A stretch of 64,000 nucleotides of DNA from Bacteroidales bacterium UBA1187 (GTDB taxonomy: Bacteria; Bacteroidota; Bacteroidia; Bacteroidales; Paludibacteraceae), in contig DBYL01000019.1 in assembly GCA_002309835.1 (NCBI GenBank), forward strand, positions 1 through 64,000. Direction: 5' to 3'. Each line of letters starts with the position of its first letter. Positions within the stretch are counted from its first letter, which is position 1. Below, in pieces: positions 43,764 to 53,907 of the stretch. The translations under genes were made by a program, and so were the position numbers. The notes beneath the pieces are model-generated. The model was given only the letters and a program-made list of their open reading frames with translations. It was not told the origin of the DNA and searched no databases.

Positions 43764-45598
43764 TTAACGACCAATTTTATAAACGCCGATACGTCATCAG
43801 CGGTATTGCCGTTGTGGTAGTATTGGTGTATATAATACGGTTGTTTTATCTGCAAGTTATTGATCAATCGACAGCCGGGCAGGCGGATAACAATGCTTTG
43901 GTCAAACAGACTATTTTCCCTTCCCGCGGCCTAATCTACGATCGTAACGGGGAACTGTTGGTTTTTAACCAACCTATTTACGAGATCACGCTGACCATGC
44001 GTGAGATGGGCAAAGACTGGGATACTACAGCTTTCTGCCAGTGTCTGCAGATCAGTCGTGCGGAGTTTGACGAGCGCATCGAAGAGATCAAAGACCGGCG
44101 TAAGAACCGCGGTTATTCCCGTTGGACTCCGCAGATATTCATGAGCCAACTCAAAAAGGAAGATATCGCGACGTTGCAGGAGTCTATGTTCCTTTTTCCT
44201 GGCATTCATATCCAGAAACGTACGCTTCGCGACTATACCTACAACGCCGCAGCGCATGTGTTAGGCTCGGTAGGTGAGGTCAATCAGAATGATTTGGACC
44301 GCGATCCGTATTATGCACGTGGAGACTATTCCGGTCGTGATGGATTGGAGCGCACTTACGAGAAAGAGTTACGAGGCGAGAAAGGAGTGGAAGTGCTGAT
44401 GCGTGATTCCCGCGGTCGCATGCAGGGTAGTTATCAGGACGGCGCATTAGATAGAACCGCTAAGGCCGGCACGGACCTTCATACAACCTTAGATATCCGA
44501 TTGCAGATGTTAGCGGAGGAGCTGCTGGCAGGTAAGATAGGAAGCGCAGTAGCGATCGAACCCAAGACAGGTGAGATATTAGCGTTGGCTTCTAATCCCG
44601 CATGGAATCCAAAAGTATTAGTAGGTAAGGAGCGCAGCAAGAATTACAACATCCTGCTGCAAGATAAGACTAAACCGCTACTCAACCGCGCTACGCAAGC
44701 AACATATTCTCCCGGTTCCACATTTAAGACTATCCAATCGCTGGTTTGTCTGGAGCAGGGTGCTATCACGCCTAACACGCTCTATCCTTGTTCGGGGCCG
44801 GGTAGTACACCTATCAAATGTACCCACCATCACGGTTCTCCGGTAGCCTTAGACAGAGCTATCGAGCAGAGTTGTAACCCGTATTTCTGGTGCGCTTTCC
44901 GAGATTTGCTACAGATGGACGGCTATGGAAAAGATAATGAAGATTTCCGCCGTCGTTATGAGTTATGGCGCGATGCGGTGATGAGTTTCGGACTCGGTCA
45001 GCGTTTCACGGACTCAGACCTCAACGAGCAATCGGCAGGTAGTATCCCGAGTACGCGACTTTTTGACAAGTTCTACGGCAAAACCGGTTGGAAAGCCATC
45101 ACGATCCGTTCGCTCAGTATCGGTCAGGGGGAGATTCTCGTCACGCCTTTACAACTCGCCAATCAGGCGGCTACGATTGCCAACGAAGGTTACTATATCA
45201 CGCCGCACTTGAATAAGAACGACTCGATGCTGGAGCATATTCATAAGTTGGATATCAAGAAGCAGCATTTTGACGCAGTCAAAGAAGGTATGCACCGCGT
45301 GATGATCTACGGTACCGGTCGCCATTTTGCGATCGATAGCCTGCATATGGCCGGTAAGACCGGAACGGTACAGAATCCGCATGGACGCGATCACGCTATC
45401 TTTATCGGTTTTGCGCCGGTGGATGACCCGCAGATAGCGGTGGCAGTAGTAGTGGAGAATGCCGGTTTTGGTGCTACCTGGGCTTGTCCTATCGCAACGA
45501 TGATGATTGAGCAATACCTGACCGGAGAAGTGAAACGCAAAGATTTACGCAAACGAATAGGAGAATCTGTTCTGAATGAGAGCGTCAAGAAATGGTAG
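43760..45598 (+). CDS. mrdA: Penicillin-binding protein 2 (transpeptidase)
   Basis: 612 aa. One N-terminal membrane helix, the dimerisation domain (FPSRGLIYDRNGELLVFN), then the transpeptidase: active-site Ser320 in YSPGSTFKT (S-x2-K, Lys323), QSCN as the S-x-N motif, and Lys533-Thr-Gly in AGKTGT. It cross-links side-wall peptidoglycan with RodA. Overlaps mreD by four bases and rodA by 23. Confidence 0.95.
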   Translation: MINDQFYKRRYVISGIAVVVVLVYIIRLFYLQVIDQSTAGQADNNALVKQTIFPSRGLIYDRNGELLVFNQPIYEITLTMREMGKDWDTTAFCQCLQISRAEFDERIEEIKDRRKNRGYSRWTPQIFMSQLKKEDIATLQESMFLFPGIHIQKRTLRDYTYNAAAHVLGSVGEVNQNDLDRDPYYARGDYSGRDGLERTYEKELRGEKGVEVLMRDSRGRMQGSYQDGALDRTAKAGTDLHTTLDIRLQMLAEELLAGKIGSAVAIEPKTGEILALASNPAWNPKVLVGKERSKNYNILLQDKTKPLLNRATQATYSPGSTFKTIQSLVCLEQGAITPNTLYPCSGPGSTPIKCTHHHGSPVALDRAIEQSCNPYFWCAFRDLLQMDGYGKDNEDFRRRYELWRDAVMSFGLGQRFTDSDLNEQSAGSIPSTRLFDKFYGKTGWKAITIRSLSIGQGEILVTPLQLANQAATIANEGYYITPHLNKNDSMLEHIHKLDIKKQHFDAVKEGMHRVMIYGTGRHFAIDSLHMAGKTGTVQNPHGRDHAIFIGFAPVDDPQIAVAVVVENAGFGATWACPIATMMIEQYLTGEVKRKDLRKRIGESVLNESVKKW

Positions 45599-47039
45599 TA
45601 TATGGCAACATGTAGACTGGATCACCATCGGTCTCTTTCTGGCCTTAGTTTTCTTTGGCTGGATGAATATCTATGGCGCCAGTTATACCTTCGACCAGAC
45701 CAGCATCGTGGATTTCTCTAACCGTGCCGGTAAGCAATTTGCCTGGATAATGGGTTCGCTTGTGCTGGGTGGAGTGCTGCTGCTGATCGACTATAAGACT
45801 TATGATGTGCTGGCATATATCGCCTACGGCGCGATGCTCTTGCTGCTATTAGTGACGCCTTTCCTGGCGCATGACATCAAGGGTTCGATGTCCTGGATAT
45901 CACTTGGTCCGGTGAGTCTGCAACCGGCGGAGTTCGCAAAATGTATCGTGGCGTTGGCCGTAGCCAAATATATGGGAAGGTATGAATATAAACTGCGCGG
46001 TTGGCGTGATCTTATCATACCTTTTGCCCTGATTGGTGTGCCGGCGTTGATCATCATGGTGCTGCAGAAAGAGACCGGTTCAGCACTTGTCTTTGCTGCT
46101 TTCTTGTTGGTTTTCTATCGTCAAGGAATGAGTGGCTATGTGCTTTGGACGGGCGTGGCGGCCGTGGCACTATTCATCATCAGTATCCGTTGGGGTGAGG
46201 TAGTGCTACCTTTAGGTAGCGGAAACGCAGGAATGCTGACCTGTATGCTGCTGCTGACGGCCGTAGAGATCTTCTTCGTCTGCAAGGAGCATAAGATGCG
46301 GTGGCAATTACTAATCCTTATCGGTAGCGTTATCGTCATCTATGGCATCAGCCTGATTATCAATATATGGGTGACTGTGCCATTCAACTGGATAGCGGTA
46401 GGAGTCGTTATAGCGCTGATGCTCTATACGATTTTTGTGAGCGTCTATTGGCGCAAATACCAGTTGCTACTCGTAGCCGCCTTCTGTTTCTTCTGTATCG
46501 GTTATACGCAAGCCTGCGATTTCGTATTCACGCGTGTGCTTCAACCGCACCAGCGGATTCGTATCGAGGTGCTGCTGGGTATGAAGGAGGATCCGGCTGG
46601 AGCAGGGTATAACGTCAACCAAGCCCGCATCGCTATCGGTTCGGGACGTTTCTTCGGTAAAGGATATCTGAACGGCACACAGACGAAGCTTCAGTTTGTA
46701 CCGGAACAGGACACCGACTTCATCTTCTGCACCGTAGGAGAAGAGTGGGGTTTCCTCGGTTCCATCGGAGTTTTGTTAGTATATTTATGGTTCATCTTGC
46801 GCTTGATAGGAATAGCAGAAAGGCAACGTAGCACATTCACGCAGATATACGCTTATGCCGTAGCGAGCATCTTCCTTTTCCACCTTACGATTAACGTAGG
46901 TATGGTATTAGGATTGCTACCGGTGATTGGTATTCCGCTGCCGTTCTTCAGTTACGGCGGTAGTTCATTATGGGGATTCACCCTGCTGCTGTTTATCCTG
47001 CTGAGGCTGGATGCGGCGCGCATGGAGCAATTGAGGTAA
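45576..47039 (+). CDS. rodA: Peptidoglycan glycosyltransferase RodA
   Basis: 487 aa SEDS-family polymerase. About ten membrane segments; characteristic sequences are LGPVSLQPAEFAKCIVALA, QKETGSALVF, QARIAIGSGRFFGKGY and GIPLPFFSYGGSS. It polymerises glycan strands for the elongasome. A longer-than-usual central hydrophobic insert (about residues 190-330) distinguishes the Bacteroidota form. The ATG at 45576 lies inside mrdA; an internal start cannot be excluded. Confidence 0.94.
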   Translation: MRASRNGSIWQHVDWITIGLFLALVFFGWMNIYGASYTFDQTSIVDFSNRAGKQFAWIMGSLVLGGVLLLIDYKTYDVLAYIAYGAMLLLLLVTPFLAHDIKGSMSWISLGPVSLQPAEFAKCIVALAVAKYMGRYEYKLRGWRDLIIPFALIGVPALIIMVLQKETGSALVFAAFLLVFYRQGMSGYVLWTGVAAVALFIISIRWGEVVLPLGSGNAGMLTCMLLLTAVEIFFVCKEHKMRWQLLILIGSVIVIYGISLIINIWVTVPFNWIAVGVVIALMLYTIFVSVYWRKYQLLLVAAFCFFCIGYTQACDFVFTRVLQPHQRIRIEVLLGMKEDPAGAGYNVNQARIAIGSGRFFGKGYLNGTQTKLQFVPEQDTDFIFCTVGEEWGFLGSIGVLLVYLWFILRLIGIAERQRSTFTQIYAYAVASIFLFHLTINVGMVLGLLPVIGIPLPFFSYGGSSLWGFTLLLFILLRLDAARMEQLR

Positions 47040-47041
47040 GT

Positions 47042-47488
47042 ATGTTCGTTACGGATCCTATAGCCATCATCGGCGAGAATGAAGCCGCTAAGATGCTGGA
47101 GAAGAAAGGCTTCAAAGTGCTGGAGCGGAACTGGCGCATGGGTCATCTGGAGGTCGATCTGATTGCAGAAAAGAGGAGAGTGATTGTATTTGTAGAAGTG
47201 AAGGCGCGTACCTGTATCCTCAATAACAAGATGCCCGAAGAAAATGTCGATGAAATCAAGATGAAAAGGGTGATTGCGGCTGCCAACGCATACCTTAAAT
47301 ATCATAAGATTGAGAAGCAACCGCGGTTTGATGTAGTAGGCATATTGGTGGATAGGAACACAAATGAGATCACCTACAGCCGTTATGTAGAAGATGCTTT
47401 TCAACCCAAAACACGAACTATTAATTCCGGTAGTTACAGCGGTCTATGGCATTGGGCGCATCGGAATAAGACAATAGGAAAAAGATAG
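47042..47488 (+). CDS. YraN/UPF0102 family protein
   Basis: 148 aa with the endonuclease-like fold motif: NEAAKMLEKKGFKVLERNWR, then E-V-D-L-I-A and VIVFVEVKART (E-x-D, then E-x-K). These are the acid/lysine residues of the PD-(D/E)xK nuclease fold, though activity and biological role remain undefined for the family. The start at 47042 (MFVTDPIAII) was chosen; the longer frame runs back into rodA. Confidence 0.9.
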   Translation: MFVTDPIAIIGENEAAKMLEKKGFKVLERNWRMGHLEVDLIAEKRRVIVFVEVKARTCILNNKMPEENVDEIKMKRVIAAANAYLKYHKIEKQPRFDVVGILVDRNTNEITYSRYVEDAFQPKTRTINSGSYSGLWHWAHRNKTIGKR

Positions 47489-47491
47489 ATT

Positions 47492-49357
47492 ATGGACTTC
47501 AAATACGACGTCATAGTTGTCGGTGCCGGTCATGCCGGCTGTGAAGCGGCGAGTGCTGCTGCCCGTATGGGTAGTAAGACACTCCTGATCACCATGGATA
47601 TGAATAAGATTGCGCAGATGAGTTGCAATCCCGCGGTGGGTGGCATCGCCAAAGGACAGATCGTGCGCGAGATAGATGCGTTAGGCGGACAGATGGGCAT
47701 CGTCACCGACCGCAGCGCTATCCAGTTCCGGCTGCTGAACCAGAGCAAAGGTCCGGCTATGTGGAGTCCGCGTAGCCAGAGTGACCGCAAGCGGTTTATC
47801 GAAGAGTGGATCAAAGTGCTGTCGCACACCGAGAACCTGCATATATGGCAAGACACCGTCGTTAGTCTTATTATCAAAGATAATAAGGTATGTGGTGTAA
47901 AGACCATCTTAGGCATCGAGATGGAAGCGCAAGCGGTGGTATTGACAAACGGCACTTTCCTCAATGGACTCATGCACTGCGGTAAGACACAAGTCAAAGG
48001 CGGACGCATCTCCGAACCTGCTTCTTATGGGCTTACGGAGCAGTTAGTGGAGTTGGGATTTGCGACAGACAGAATGAAGACCGGTACACCGGCACGTATC
48101 GATGCCCGCTCTATTCATTTCGACCAGATGACACGTCAGGACGGCGATAACGACTGGCATCAGTTCAGTTATCTGGACACTGTCCATCGAGAGTTAAAAC
48201 AGATGCCTTGCTGGATCACCTATACCAACACAAGTACACATGATGCATTACGTGCGGGACTGAAAGATTCTCCTCTTTTCAACGGACAAATCCAAAGTAT
48301 CGGTCCGCGTTACTGCCCAAGTATAGAGACCAAGATCGTGACATTTGCCGACAAAGAGGCACATCAGTTATTCTTGGAACCTGAAGGTGTTGATAGTAAT
48401 GAGTATTATGTGAACGGCTTCTCCAGCAGTCTGCCGTGGCAAGTACAGTTAGCGGGTTTAAAAACCGTGAAAGGGCTGGAAGATGTTGTGCTCTATCGCC
48501 CGGGCTATGCCATCGAATATGACTTCTTCGATCCTACGCAGTTGCACCACACATTAGAGACTAAACTGGTATCCAACCTGTTTTTCGCCGGTCAAATCAA
48601 TGGTACAACAGGCTATGAGGAAGCTGCGGGACAAGGATTGGTAGCAGGTGTGAATGCACATATGAACGTCCACGGATGTGCTCCTTTCACGATGGGCAGA
48701 GACGAGAGTTATATCAGCGTGCTGATCGATGATCTGGTGAATAAAGGAGTCGATGAACCCTACCGCATGTTCACCTCCAGAGCAGAATACAGAATACTGC
48801 TGCGTCAGGACAACGCAGACGAGCGTCTCACCAAACGCAGTTATGAGATGGGATTGGCAGACAGGTATAGGTATGATTTGCTATGCCGCAAACAATCAAG
48901 TTGCGCCGATTTCATCGAATTTATGCAGACTACTACGGTGCGCAAAGGAAGTATCGACGGATGGTTGGAATCAACAGGAAGCACTCCGCTGCATGAAGGA
49001 TGCAAGATCAGCGAGCTGGTATTGCGCCCACAAGTGGGTATCAAAGCACTGGCAGAAGTAGTGCCGGAACTGAAAGAGAAAATAGCCAATCTATCCGATG
49101 AGATCGTAGAAAGTTGCGAGATCCAGATCAAATACGCAGGGTATATCAAACGCGAGCAAATGGAGGCAGCCAAACTACAACGATTGGACCAGATACGCAT
49201 CCCCGATGGGTTTAATTACGACGAGGTGCAAAGCCTAAGTACCGAGGCGCGACAGAAGTTAAGTAGAATACGCCCCAAGTCTATCGGAGAAGCACAACGT
49301 ATCCCTGGCGTAAGCCCAAATGATGTTAGTGTTTTGCTCGTTTTAATGGGTAGATAA
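47492..49357 (+). CDS. mnmG: tRNA uridine-5-carboxymethylaminomethyl modification enzyme MnmG
   Basis: 621 aa, usual length. The FAD-binding start [19 protein letters not shown], then [23 protein letters not shown] and [11 protein letters not shown] are hallmarks. With MnmE it modifies U34 of several tRNAs. In many bacteria mnmG (gidA) lies near the replication origin; here a parS site follows it at 49392-49407. Confidence 0.97.
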   Translation: MDFKYDVIVVGAGHAGCEAASAAARMGSKTLLITMDMNKIAQMSCNPAVGGIAKGQIVREIDALGGQMGIVTDRSAIQFRLLNQSKGPAMWSPRSQSDRKRFIEEWIKVLSHTENLHIWQDTVVSLIIKDNKVCGVKTILGIEMEAQAVVLTNGTFLNGLMHCGKTQVKGGRISEPASYGLTEQLVELGFATDRMKTGTPARIDARSIHFDQMTRQDGDNDWHQFSYLDTVHRELKQMPCWITYTNTSTHDALRAGLKDSPLFNGQIQSIGPRYCPSIETKIVTFADKEAHQLFLEPEGVDSNEYYVNGFSSSLPWQVQLAGLKTVKGLEDVVLYRPGYAIEYDFFDPTQLHHTLETKLVSNLFFAGQINGTTGYEEAAGQGLVAGVNAHMNVHGCAPFTMGRDESYISVLIDDLVNKGVDEPYRMFTSRAEYRILLRQDNADERLTKRSYEMGLADRYRYDLLCRKQSSCADFIEFMQTTTVRKGSIDGWLESTGSTPLHEGCKISELVLRPQVGIKALAEVVPELKEKIANLSDEIVESCEIQIKYAGYIKREQMEAAKLQRLDQIRIPDGFNYDEVQSLSTEARQKLSRIRPKSIGEAQRIPGVSPNDVSVLLVLMGR

Positions 49358-49391
49358 GCGATTTTAGTTTGCAAAAGCAAACTACTTTAAT

Positions 49392-49407
49392 TGTTTCACG
49401 TGGAACA
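49392..49407. other. parS centromere-like site
   Basis: The 16-mer on the minus strand reads TGTTCCACGTGAAACA, which matches the ParB-binding parS consensus TGTTNCACGTGAAACA at every fixed base. It lies in the 73-base gap between mnmG and apt, next to a small hairpin (TAGTTTGC-AAAA-GCAAACTA at 49367-49386). parS sites cluster around oriC and load ParB for chromosome segregation. No parA, parB or dnaA gene is in the window. Confidence 0.75.
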
Positions 49408-49430
49408 CGGAGATTAAAAAACCAAATAAT

Positions 49431-49970
49431 ATGACAGCTCAAGAAGTAAAAAGCGCTATTCGTAATGTGCCTGATTTTCCTATACCGGGCATACAGTTCA
49501 AGGACATCACTACTGCTTTGCTAAAGGCGGAGTACATGGTGTGGATGCGTGATGAGATTGTGAAGTTGTATCGAGACAAAGGTATCACCAAGGTGGTAGG
49601 TATTGAGTCGCGCGGGTTTATCATCGCTCCTGCAGTAGCTATGGAATTAGGTGCAGGATTTGTACCTATCCGTAAGCATAATAAACTGCCGGCAGAGACC
49701 ATCTCTGTTACCTATAAAAAGGAATATGGGGATGATACGATCCAGGTGCATAAGGATGCGCTCAATGAGAATGACGTAGTACTTATTCATGATGACATCT
49801 TGGCTACCGGTGGTTCGATGGAAGCAGCTATCGAGTTAGTGAAGAAACTGGGCGTAAAAAAAGTGTACGTCAACTGCTTGATTGAATTGGAGGGTCTGAA
49901 CGGACGTGAGTACCTTAAAGGTAAAGCGGATGGTTTAGACTGCCTCTTCGGTATAGAAGTGGATGAGTAA
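49431..49970 (+). CDS. apt: Adenine phosphoribosyltransferase
   Basis: 179 aa. It begins with the conserved FPIPGIQFKDITTALLK, and the PRPP-binding motif is VVLIHDDILATGGSM (about residues 117-131). The enzyme salvages adenine to AMP. Its last 8 bases overlap uvrC. Confidence 0.95.
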   Translation: MTAQEVKSAIRNVPDFPIPGIQFKDITTALLKAEYMVWMRDEIVKLYRDKGITKVVGIESRGFIIAPAVAMELGAGFVPIRKHNKLPAETISVTYKKEYGDDTIQVHKDALNENDVVLIHDDILATGGSMEAAIELVKKLGVKKVYVNCLIELEGLNGREYLKGKADGLDCLFGIEVDE

Positions 49971-51780
49971 GAAAGATGATCATATTGCCCTTTTGCTGAA
50001 ACGCATTCCGGAGAGTCCGGGCGTCTACCAGTACTTTGATAAGGACGGGCAGATCATCTATGTGGGCAAAGCTAAGAACCTGCATCGGCGGGTAAATAGT
50101 TATTTTAGCAAAGATCATCCATCATCCAAGACGCGGCAGTTAGTAGCGCATATAGCCGATATACGCTACGTAGTAGTGAAGAGCGAGCAGGATGCATTTC
50201 TGTTAGAGAATAACCTGATTAAGCAATACCAACCGCGGTATAATATCTTGCTCAAGGACGGGAAGAGTTATCCGAGTATATGCATCACCAAGGAAGCTTT
50301 TCCGCGCATCTTCAAGACACGGACAATTAATAAGAAGACGGGCGAGTACTACGGACCTTACAGTTTCAGCAACACCGTAGAGATGGTGTTGGAATTGATT
50401 CATAAACTCTACCCAATACGCACTTGCAATATTCCGCTTTCTGCTGATTCCATCGAGAAAAAGAAGATACGTGTTTGCCTGAAATACCATCTAAAAAACT
50501 GCTGCGGTATATGTGAGGGCTTTGGCAAAGAGGAATATAGCCAATGGATAGATCAGGCGCGGAAGTTGATTAAAGGTGATGCCCATGAGATCGGCAAGCA
50601 GTTGGAAGAGCAGATGATGCGTCTGGCGGCAGAGATGAAGTATGAAGAGGCGGCAGATCTGAAGCATAAGATTGAGCTGCTCGAGCAATTCAAGAGCAAG
50701 ACAATTATCACGAATTCATCGGCAAAAGATGTGGACGTCTTCGGCTATGATGAGCAGGAGGATAAGGTATACATCTCTATGCTGCATGTACATAACGGGT
50801 CTATCGTTCAAGGTCAGACGATTGAGTACAGACGAAAGATGGAAGAAGAGAAAGAGGAGCTGTTAGCAATGGGAATGATGGAATTAAGAGAACGACTGGA
50901 GAGTAAGACAAAGGACGTAATTGTTCCGTTCATACCGGAGGTATTTGATGATTCGCTGCATGTATATATTGCCTTTAGCGGAGACAGAAAGAAGCTTCTC
51001 GATCTGGCGATGCAGAATGTACGGCAGTATAAGTTAGACCGTCTCAAACAGGAAGATAAGTTAAATCCCGAGCAACGAGGAGTACGCATCTTGACGGAAC
51101 TGCAGCAGATGATGGGCCTGGAGACCTTGCCGCGATGGATAGACTGCTTCGATAACTCGAATATACAAGGCGAGAGTGCCGTGGCCGGCTGCGTAGTCTA
51201 TCGGATGGCGAAGCCGAGTAAGAGCGACTATAAGAAATTTGATATCAAGACGGTTCAAGGCGCAGATGATTACGCCAGTATGCGTGAAGTGGTACGCAGA
51301 AGGTATCAACATATACTCGATGAAAACGGACAGATGCCTGACTTGATCATCGCAGATGGAGGACTTGGACAGATGCACGCTATCCGAGAAGCGGTGGAAG
51401 ATCAATTGGGACTGAAGATTCCGATTGCGGGTCTGAAGAAAAACGACAAACATAGGACACAAACTTTGCTCTTCGGTTTTCCTCCTAAAGAGATCAGCAT
51501 GCCTGTGACGAGTGAAGTGTTCCGTCTGCTGACGAACATACAGGATGAAGTGCATCGATTTGCCATTTCGTTCCACAAAAACAAGCGAAGTAAGGCCCAA
51601 ATTCATAGCCAACTTGATGATTTACAGGGAGTTGGAGAAGTAACGAAGCAAAAAATACTGACGCATTTCGGCTCCGTGAAACGCGCTAGAGCAGCAAAAA
51701 AGGAAGAATGGCTCAAATTGCTCGGAACTCGCAGAGGATCAGATATTTACGAGCAAATTCAGGTCCAAATAAGTCTCTGA
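49963..51780 (+). CDS. uvrC: Excinuclease ABC subunit C UvrC
   Basis: 605 aa. Domains in order: GIY-YIG nuclease (PESPGVYQYFDKDGQIIYVG, KAKNLHRRVNSYF), cysteine cluster (CLKYHLKNCCGICEG), UVR motif (about residues 205-240, AAEMKYEEAADLKHKIELLE), RNase H-like endonuclease (RWIDCFDNSNIQGESAVAG) and C-terminal helix-hairpin-helix (LQGVGEVTKQKILTHFGSV). It makes both incisions in nucleotide excision repair. Confidence 0.97.
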   Translation: MSKKDDHIALLLKRIPESPGVYQYFDKDGQIIYVGKAKNLHRRVNSYFSKDHPSSKTRQLVAHIADIRYVVVKSEQDAFLLENNLIKQYQPRYNILLKDGKSYPSICITKEAFPRIFKTRTINKKTGEYYGPYSFSNTVEMVLELIHKLYPIRTCNIPLSADSIEKKKIRVCLKYHLKNCCGICEGFGKEEYSQWIDQARKLIKGDAHEIGKQLEEQMMRLAAEMKYEEAADLKHKIELLEQFKSKTIITNSSAKDVDVFGYDEQEDKVYISMLHVHNGSIVQGQTIEYRRKMEEEKEELLAMGMMELRERLESKTKDVIVPFIPEVFDDSLHVYIAFSGDRKKLLDLAMQNVRQYKLDRLKQEDKLNPEQRGVRILTELQQMMGLETLPRWIDCFDNSNIQGESAVAGCVVYRMAKPSKSDYKKFDIKTVQGADDYASMREVVRRRYQHILDENGQMPDLIIADGGLGQMHAIREAVEDQLGLKIPIAGLKKNDKHRTQTLLFGFPPKEISMPVTSEVFRLLTNIQDEVHRFAISFHKNKRSKAQIHSQLDDLQGVGEVTKQKILTHFGSVKRARAAKKEEWLKLLGTRRGSDIYEQIQVQISL

Positions 51781-51787
51781 GAATTGA

Positions 51788-52258
51788 ATGAAAAACAAGA
51801 ATATGACTACTTATACAGTCAAAATAGACGAAAAATCCAACCTTTTGGTGCTCAATGAGAAAAATGAGACAGTGAGTGCGTTGGATATTTTGAAAGCATG
51901 TGAACCGCGTAGGGTATTTGCGTTCGATGGGGTGATGGGTGCAGGTAAGACGACGTTCATCAAAAAACTCTGTGAAGAGATGGACACGATGGATGTGGTG
52001 AATAGTCCGACTTTCGCCATCGTCAATGTGTACGACGTGGAACAACCATACAAAGGGGAAGTGTATCATTTCGACTGCTATCGACTGAAGGACATCCGCG
52101 AGGCGATGGATTTCGGAGCAGAGGAATATCTGTACTCGGGTAACTACTGCTTCATCGAATGGCCGGAAAAGATAGAGGCTTTGTTACCGGAAGACACTGT
52201 ATGGGTGAAAATCGTTCCACAGGAAAACGGAGATAGAAAACTGATTGTAGCATTATGA
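51788..52258 (+). CDS. tsaE: t6A biosynthesis ATPase TsaE
   Basis: 156 aa with the P-loop [17 protein letters not shown] and the following [12 protein letters not shown] that is diagnostic for TsaE. It regulates the TsaB-TsaD complex in making t6A37 tRNA. The start may be Met6 (MTTYTVKID). Overlaps the next gene by four bases. Confidence 0.93.
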   Translation: MKNKNMTTYTVKIDEKSNLLVLNEKNETVSALDILKACEPRRVFAFDGVMGAGKTTFIKKLCEEMDTMDVVNSPTFAIVNVYDVEQPYKGEVYHFDCYRLKDIREAMDFGAEEYLYSGNYCFIEWPEKIEALLPEDTVWVKIVPQENGDRKLIVAL

Positions 52259-52905
52259 TAGAAGTTAAGAACATACATAAATCGTTTGACGATTTAGAGG
52301 TGCTCAAAGGCGTTAACCTGAAAGTGCAGAAAGGTGAAATTGTTGCCATCGTTGGTAAGAGTGGTGCAGGTAAAACCACCTTGCTGCAAATCATCGGCAC
52401 ACTGGACCGTCCGACGCAAGGACAGGTGTTCATTGAAGGCACAGATGTATTCACGATGAAGGACAAAGAGTTGGCTGCGTTCCGCAATAGACACATCGGT
52501 TTCATCTTCCAGTTCCATCAGCTGTTACCGGAGTTCACGGCCCTCGAGAACGTCTGTATCCCTGCTATGATCGCTCGCGAGAAAGAGGCGGAGTATAAAA
52601 AACGGGCAGAGCAACTGCTGACGGACTTAGGTCTCAAGGATCGAATGAACCATAAGCCGAACGAACTCTCCGGAGGAGAGAAACAGCGTGTAGCCGCAGC
52701 GCGCGCACTGATGATGAGTCCGGATATCATCTTGGCGGATGAACCCACCGGTAGTCTGGATACCCAGAATAAGAAAGAGCTCAGTGAACTGCTGCTGCAG
52801 TTACGCAAAGAATATAACCAGACCATTCTGCTGGTGACGCACGATAAGGAACTGGCGCAGATGGCTGACCGAGTAATCGAGATAGTAGACGGTGTGATCA
52901 AATGA
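52255..52905 (+). CDS. ABC transporter ATP-binding protein, LolD-like
   Basis: 216 aa. Walker [15 protein letters not shown]-loop [18 protein letters not shown], signature [15 protein letters not shown], Walker [13 protein letters not shown] and H-loop VTHD. The sequence belongs to the LolD/MacB group, which drives lipoprotein release or other envelope export. No permease gene is adjacent, so partner and substrate are open. It is translationally coupled to gldB. Confidence 0.9.
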   Translation: MIEVKNIHKSFDDLEVLKGVNLKVQKGEIVAIVGKSGAGKTTLLQIIGTLDRPTQGQVFIEGTDVFTMKDKELAAFRNRHIGFIFQFHQLLPEFTALENVCIPAMIAREKEAEYKKRAEQLLTDLGLKDRMNHKPNELSGGEKQRVAAARALMMSPDIILADEPTGSLDTQNKKELSELLLQLRKEYNQTILLVTHDKELAQMADRVIEIVDGVIK

Positions 52906-53906
52906 AAAGACTCCTTATTATCATTGCGTGCGCATGTGTGCTGATGGGATGTCAGCATAAGCGTGCTTATTGGCCAGAGAAATTGGAACCTCAAGAGATA
53001 GAGATCGTGCGCTTCGATAATGCGCTGCTGAACGTACATGAGTCTACAGTGGCGCAAGATATCCGTGTGCTGTATGACGAGTATCCGGTCTTCATGCCGC
53101 TGTGGGTGGAAGATATCCTCGGTATCCCTGCTGCTGACACCGCGTACCTGGAGCAAGCCTTACCGCAATTCTTGAATGATACGTTGTATGGTTTTAAACA
53201 GACGAACGCACGTGAGCAGAAACTATTTGCGGATGTGAAAGATCTGCAAAAGTCTATCAGTCAGGCATTTACACGTATTCAATACCTCTATCCGGAAACG
53301 GAGATACCGAGTATCTATCTATTCGTTTCGGGTTTCCAGACGCCTATCTATTTCGCGGAAGATATCATCGGCATCGGTGCAGACATGTACTTGGGCAGCG
53401 ATTATGAGTATTACAACCGCGTGGTGTATGAATACCAGAAACAGACGATGCGCAAGGAGTGTATACCGGTAGATGTAGTGAGTGCGTATCTGTTTAGGAC
53501 ACTACCTTATACGAGCACCAAGAGTCGCTTGTTGGACCAGATGATATATCGCGGAAAAGTGATGTATCTGGTAGCTCAGATCTTCGATGACCTGCCCGGC
53601 TATGAAGTTATGGGATGGACCAAAGAGCAGTGGAACTGGTGTGTAAAGAATGAAGAAGCTATCTGGCATCTGGTGATGGACAAACGAGATCTGTTTAAGA
53701 CCGAGAGTCTTATTCTGACGGGTTACTTGAATGACGGTCCTTTTACCTCGGAAGTCTCACAAGACGCACCTGGAAGACTCGGTATATGGCTCGGTTGGCG
53801 CATCGCAGAGAGTTATATGGAGCATAACGAGACGGTGACGCTGCAGGAACTGATGGCCGAACCGGACGCACAGAAAATATTAGAAGAAAGTTATTATAAA
53901 CCCTAG
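52902..53906 (+). CDS. gldB: Gliding motility lipoprotein GldB homologue
   Basis: 334 aa. The lipobox is LMGC (Cys17). The following region ([19 protein letters not shown] and [18 protein letters not shown]) matches the GldB family. GldB is needed for gliding in Flavobacterium; in non-gliding Bacteroidota its exact job is unclear, though it is widely kept with T9SS. It is the second T9SS/gliding-related gene here, far from porW. Confidence 0.88.
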   Translation: MKRLLIIIACACVLMGCQHKRAYWPEKLEPQEIEIVRFDNALLNVHESTVAQDIRVLYDEYPVFMPLWVEDILGIPAADTAYLEQALPQFLNDTLYGFKQTNAREQKLFADVKDLQKSISQAFTRIQYLYPETEIPSIYLFVSGFQTPIYFAEDIIGIGADMYLGSDYEYYNRVVYEYQKQTMRKECIPVDVVSAYLFRTLPYTSTKSRLLDQMIYRGKVMYLVAQIFDDLPGYEVMGWTKEQWNWCVKNEEAIWHLVMDKRDLFKTESLILTGYLNDGPFTSEVSQDAPGRLGIWLGWRIAESYMEHNETVTLQELMAEPDAQKILEESYYKP

Positions 53907-53907
53907 T

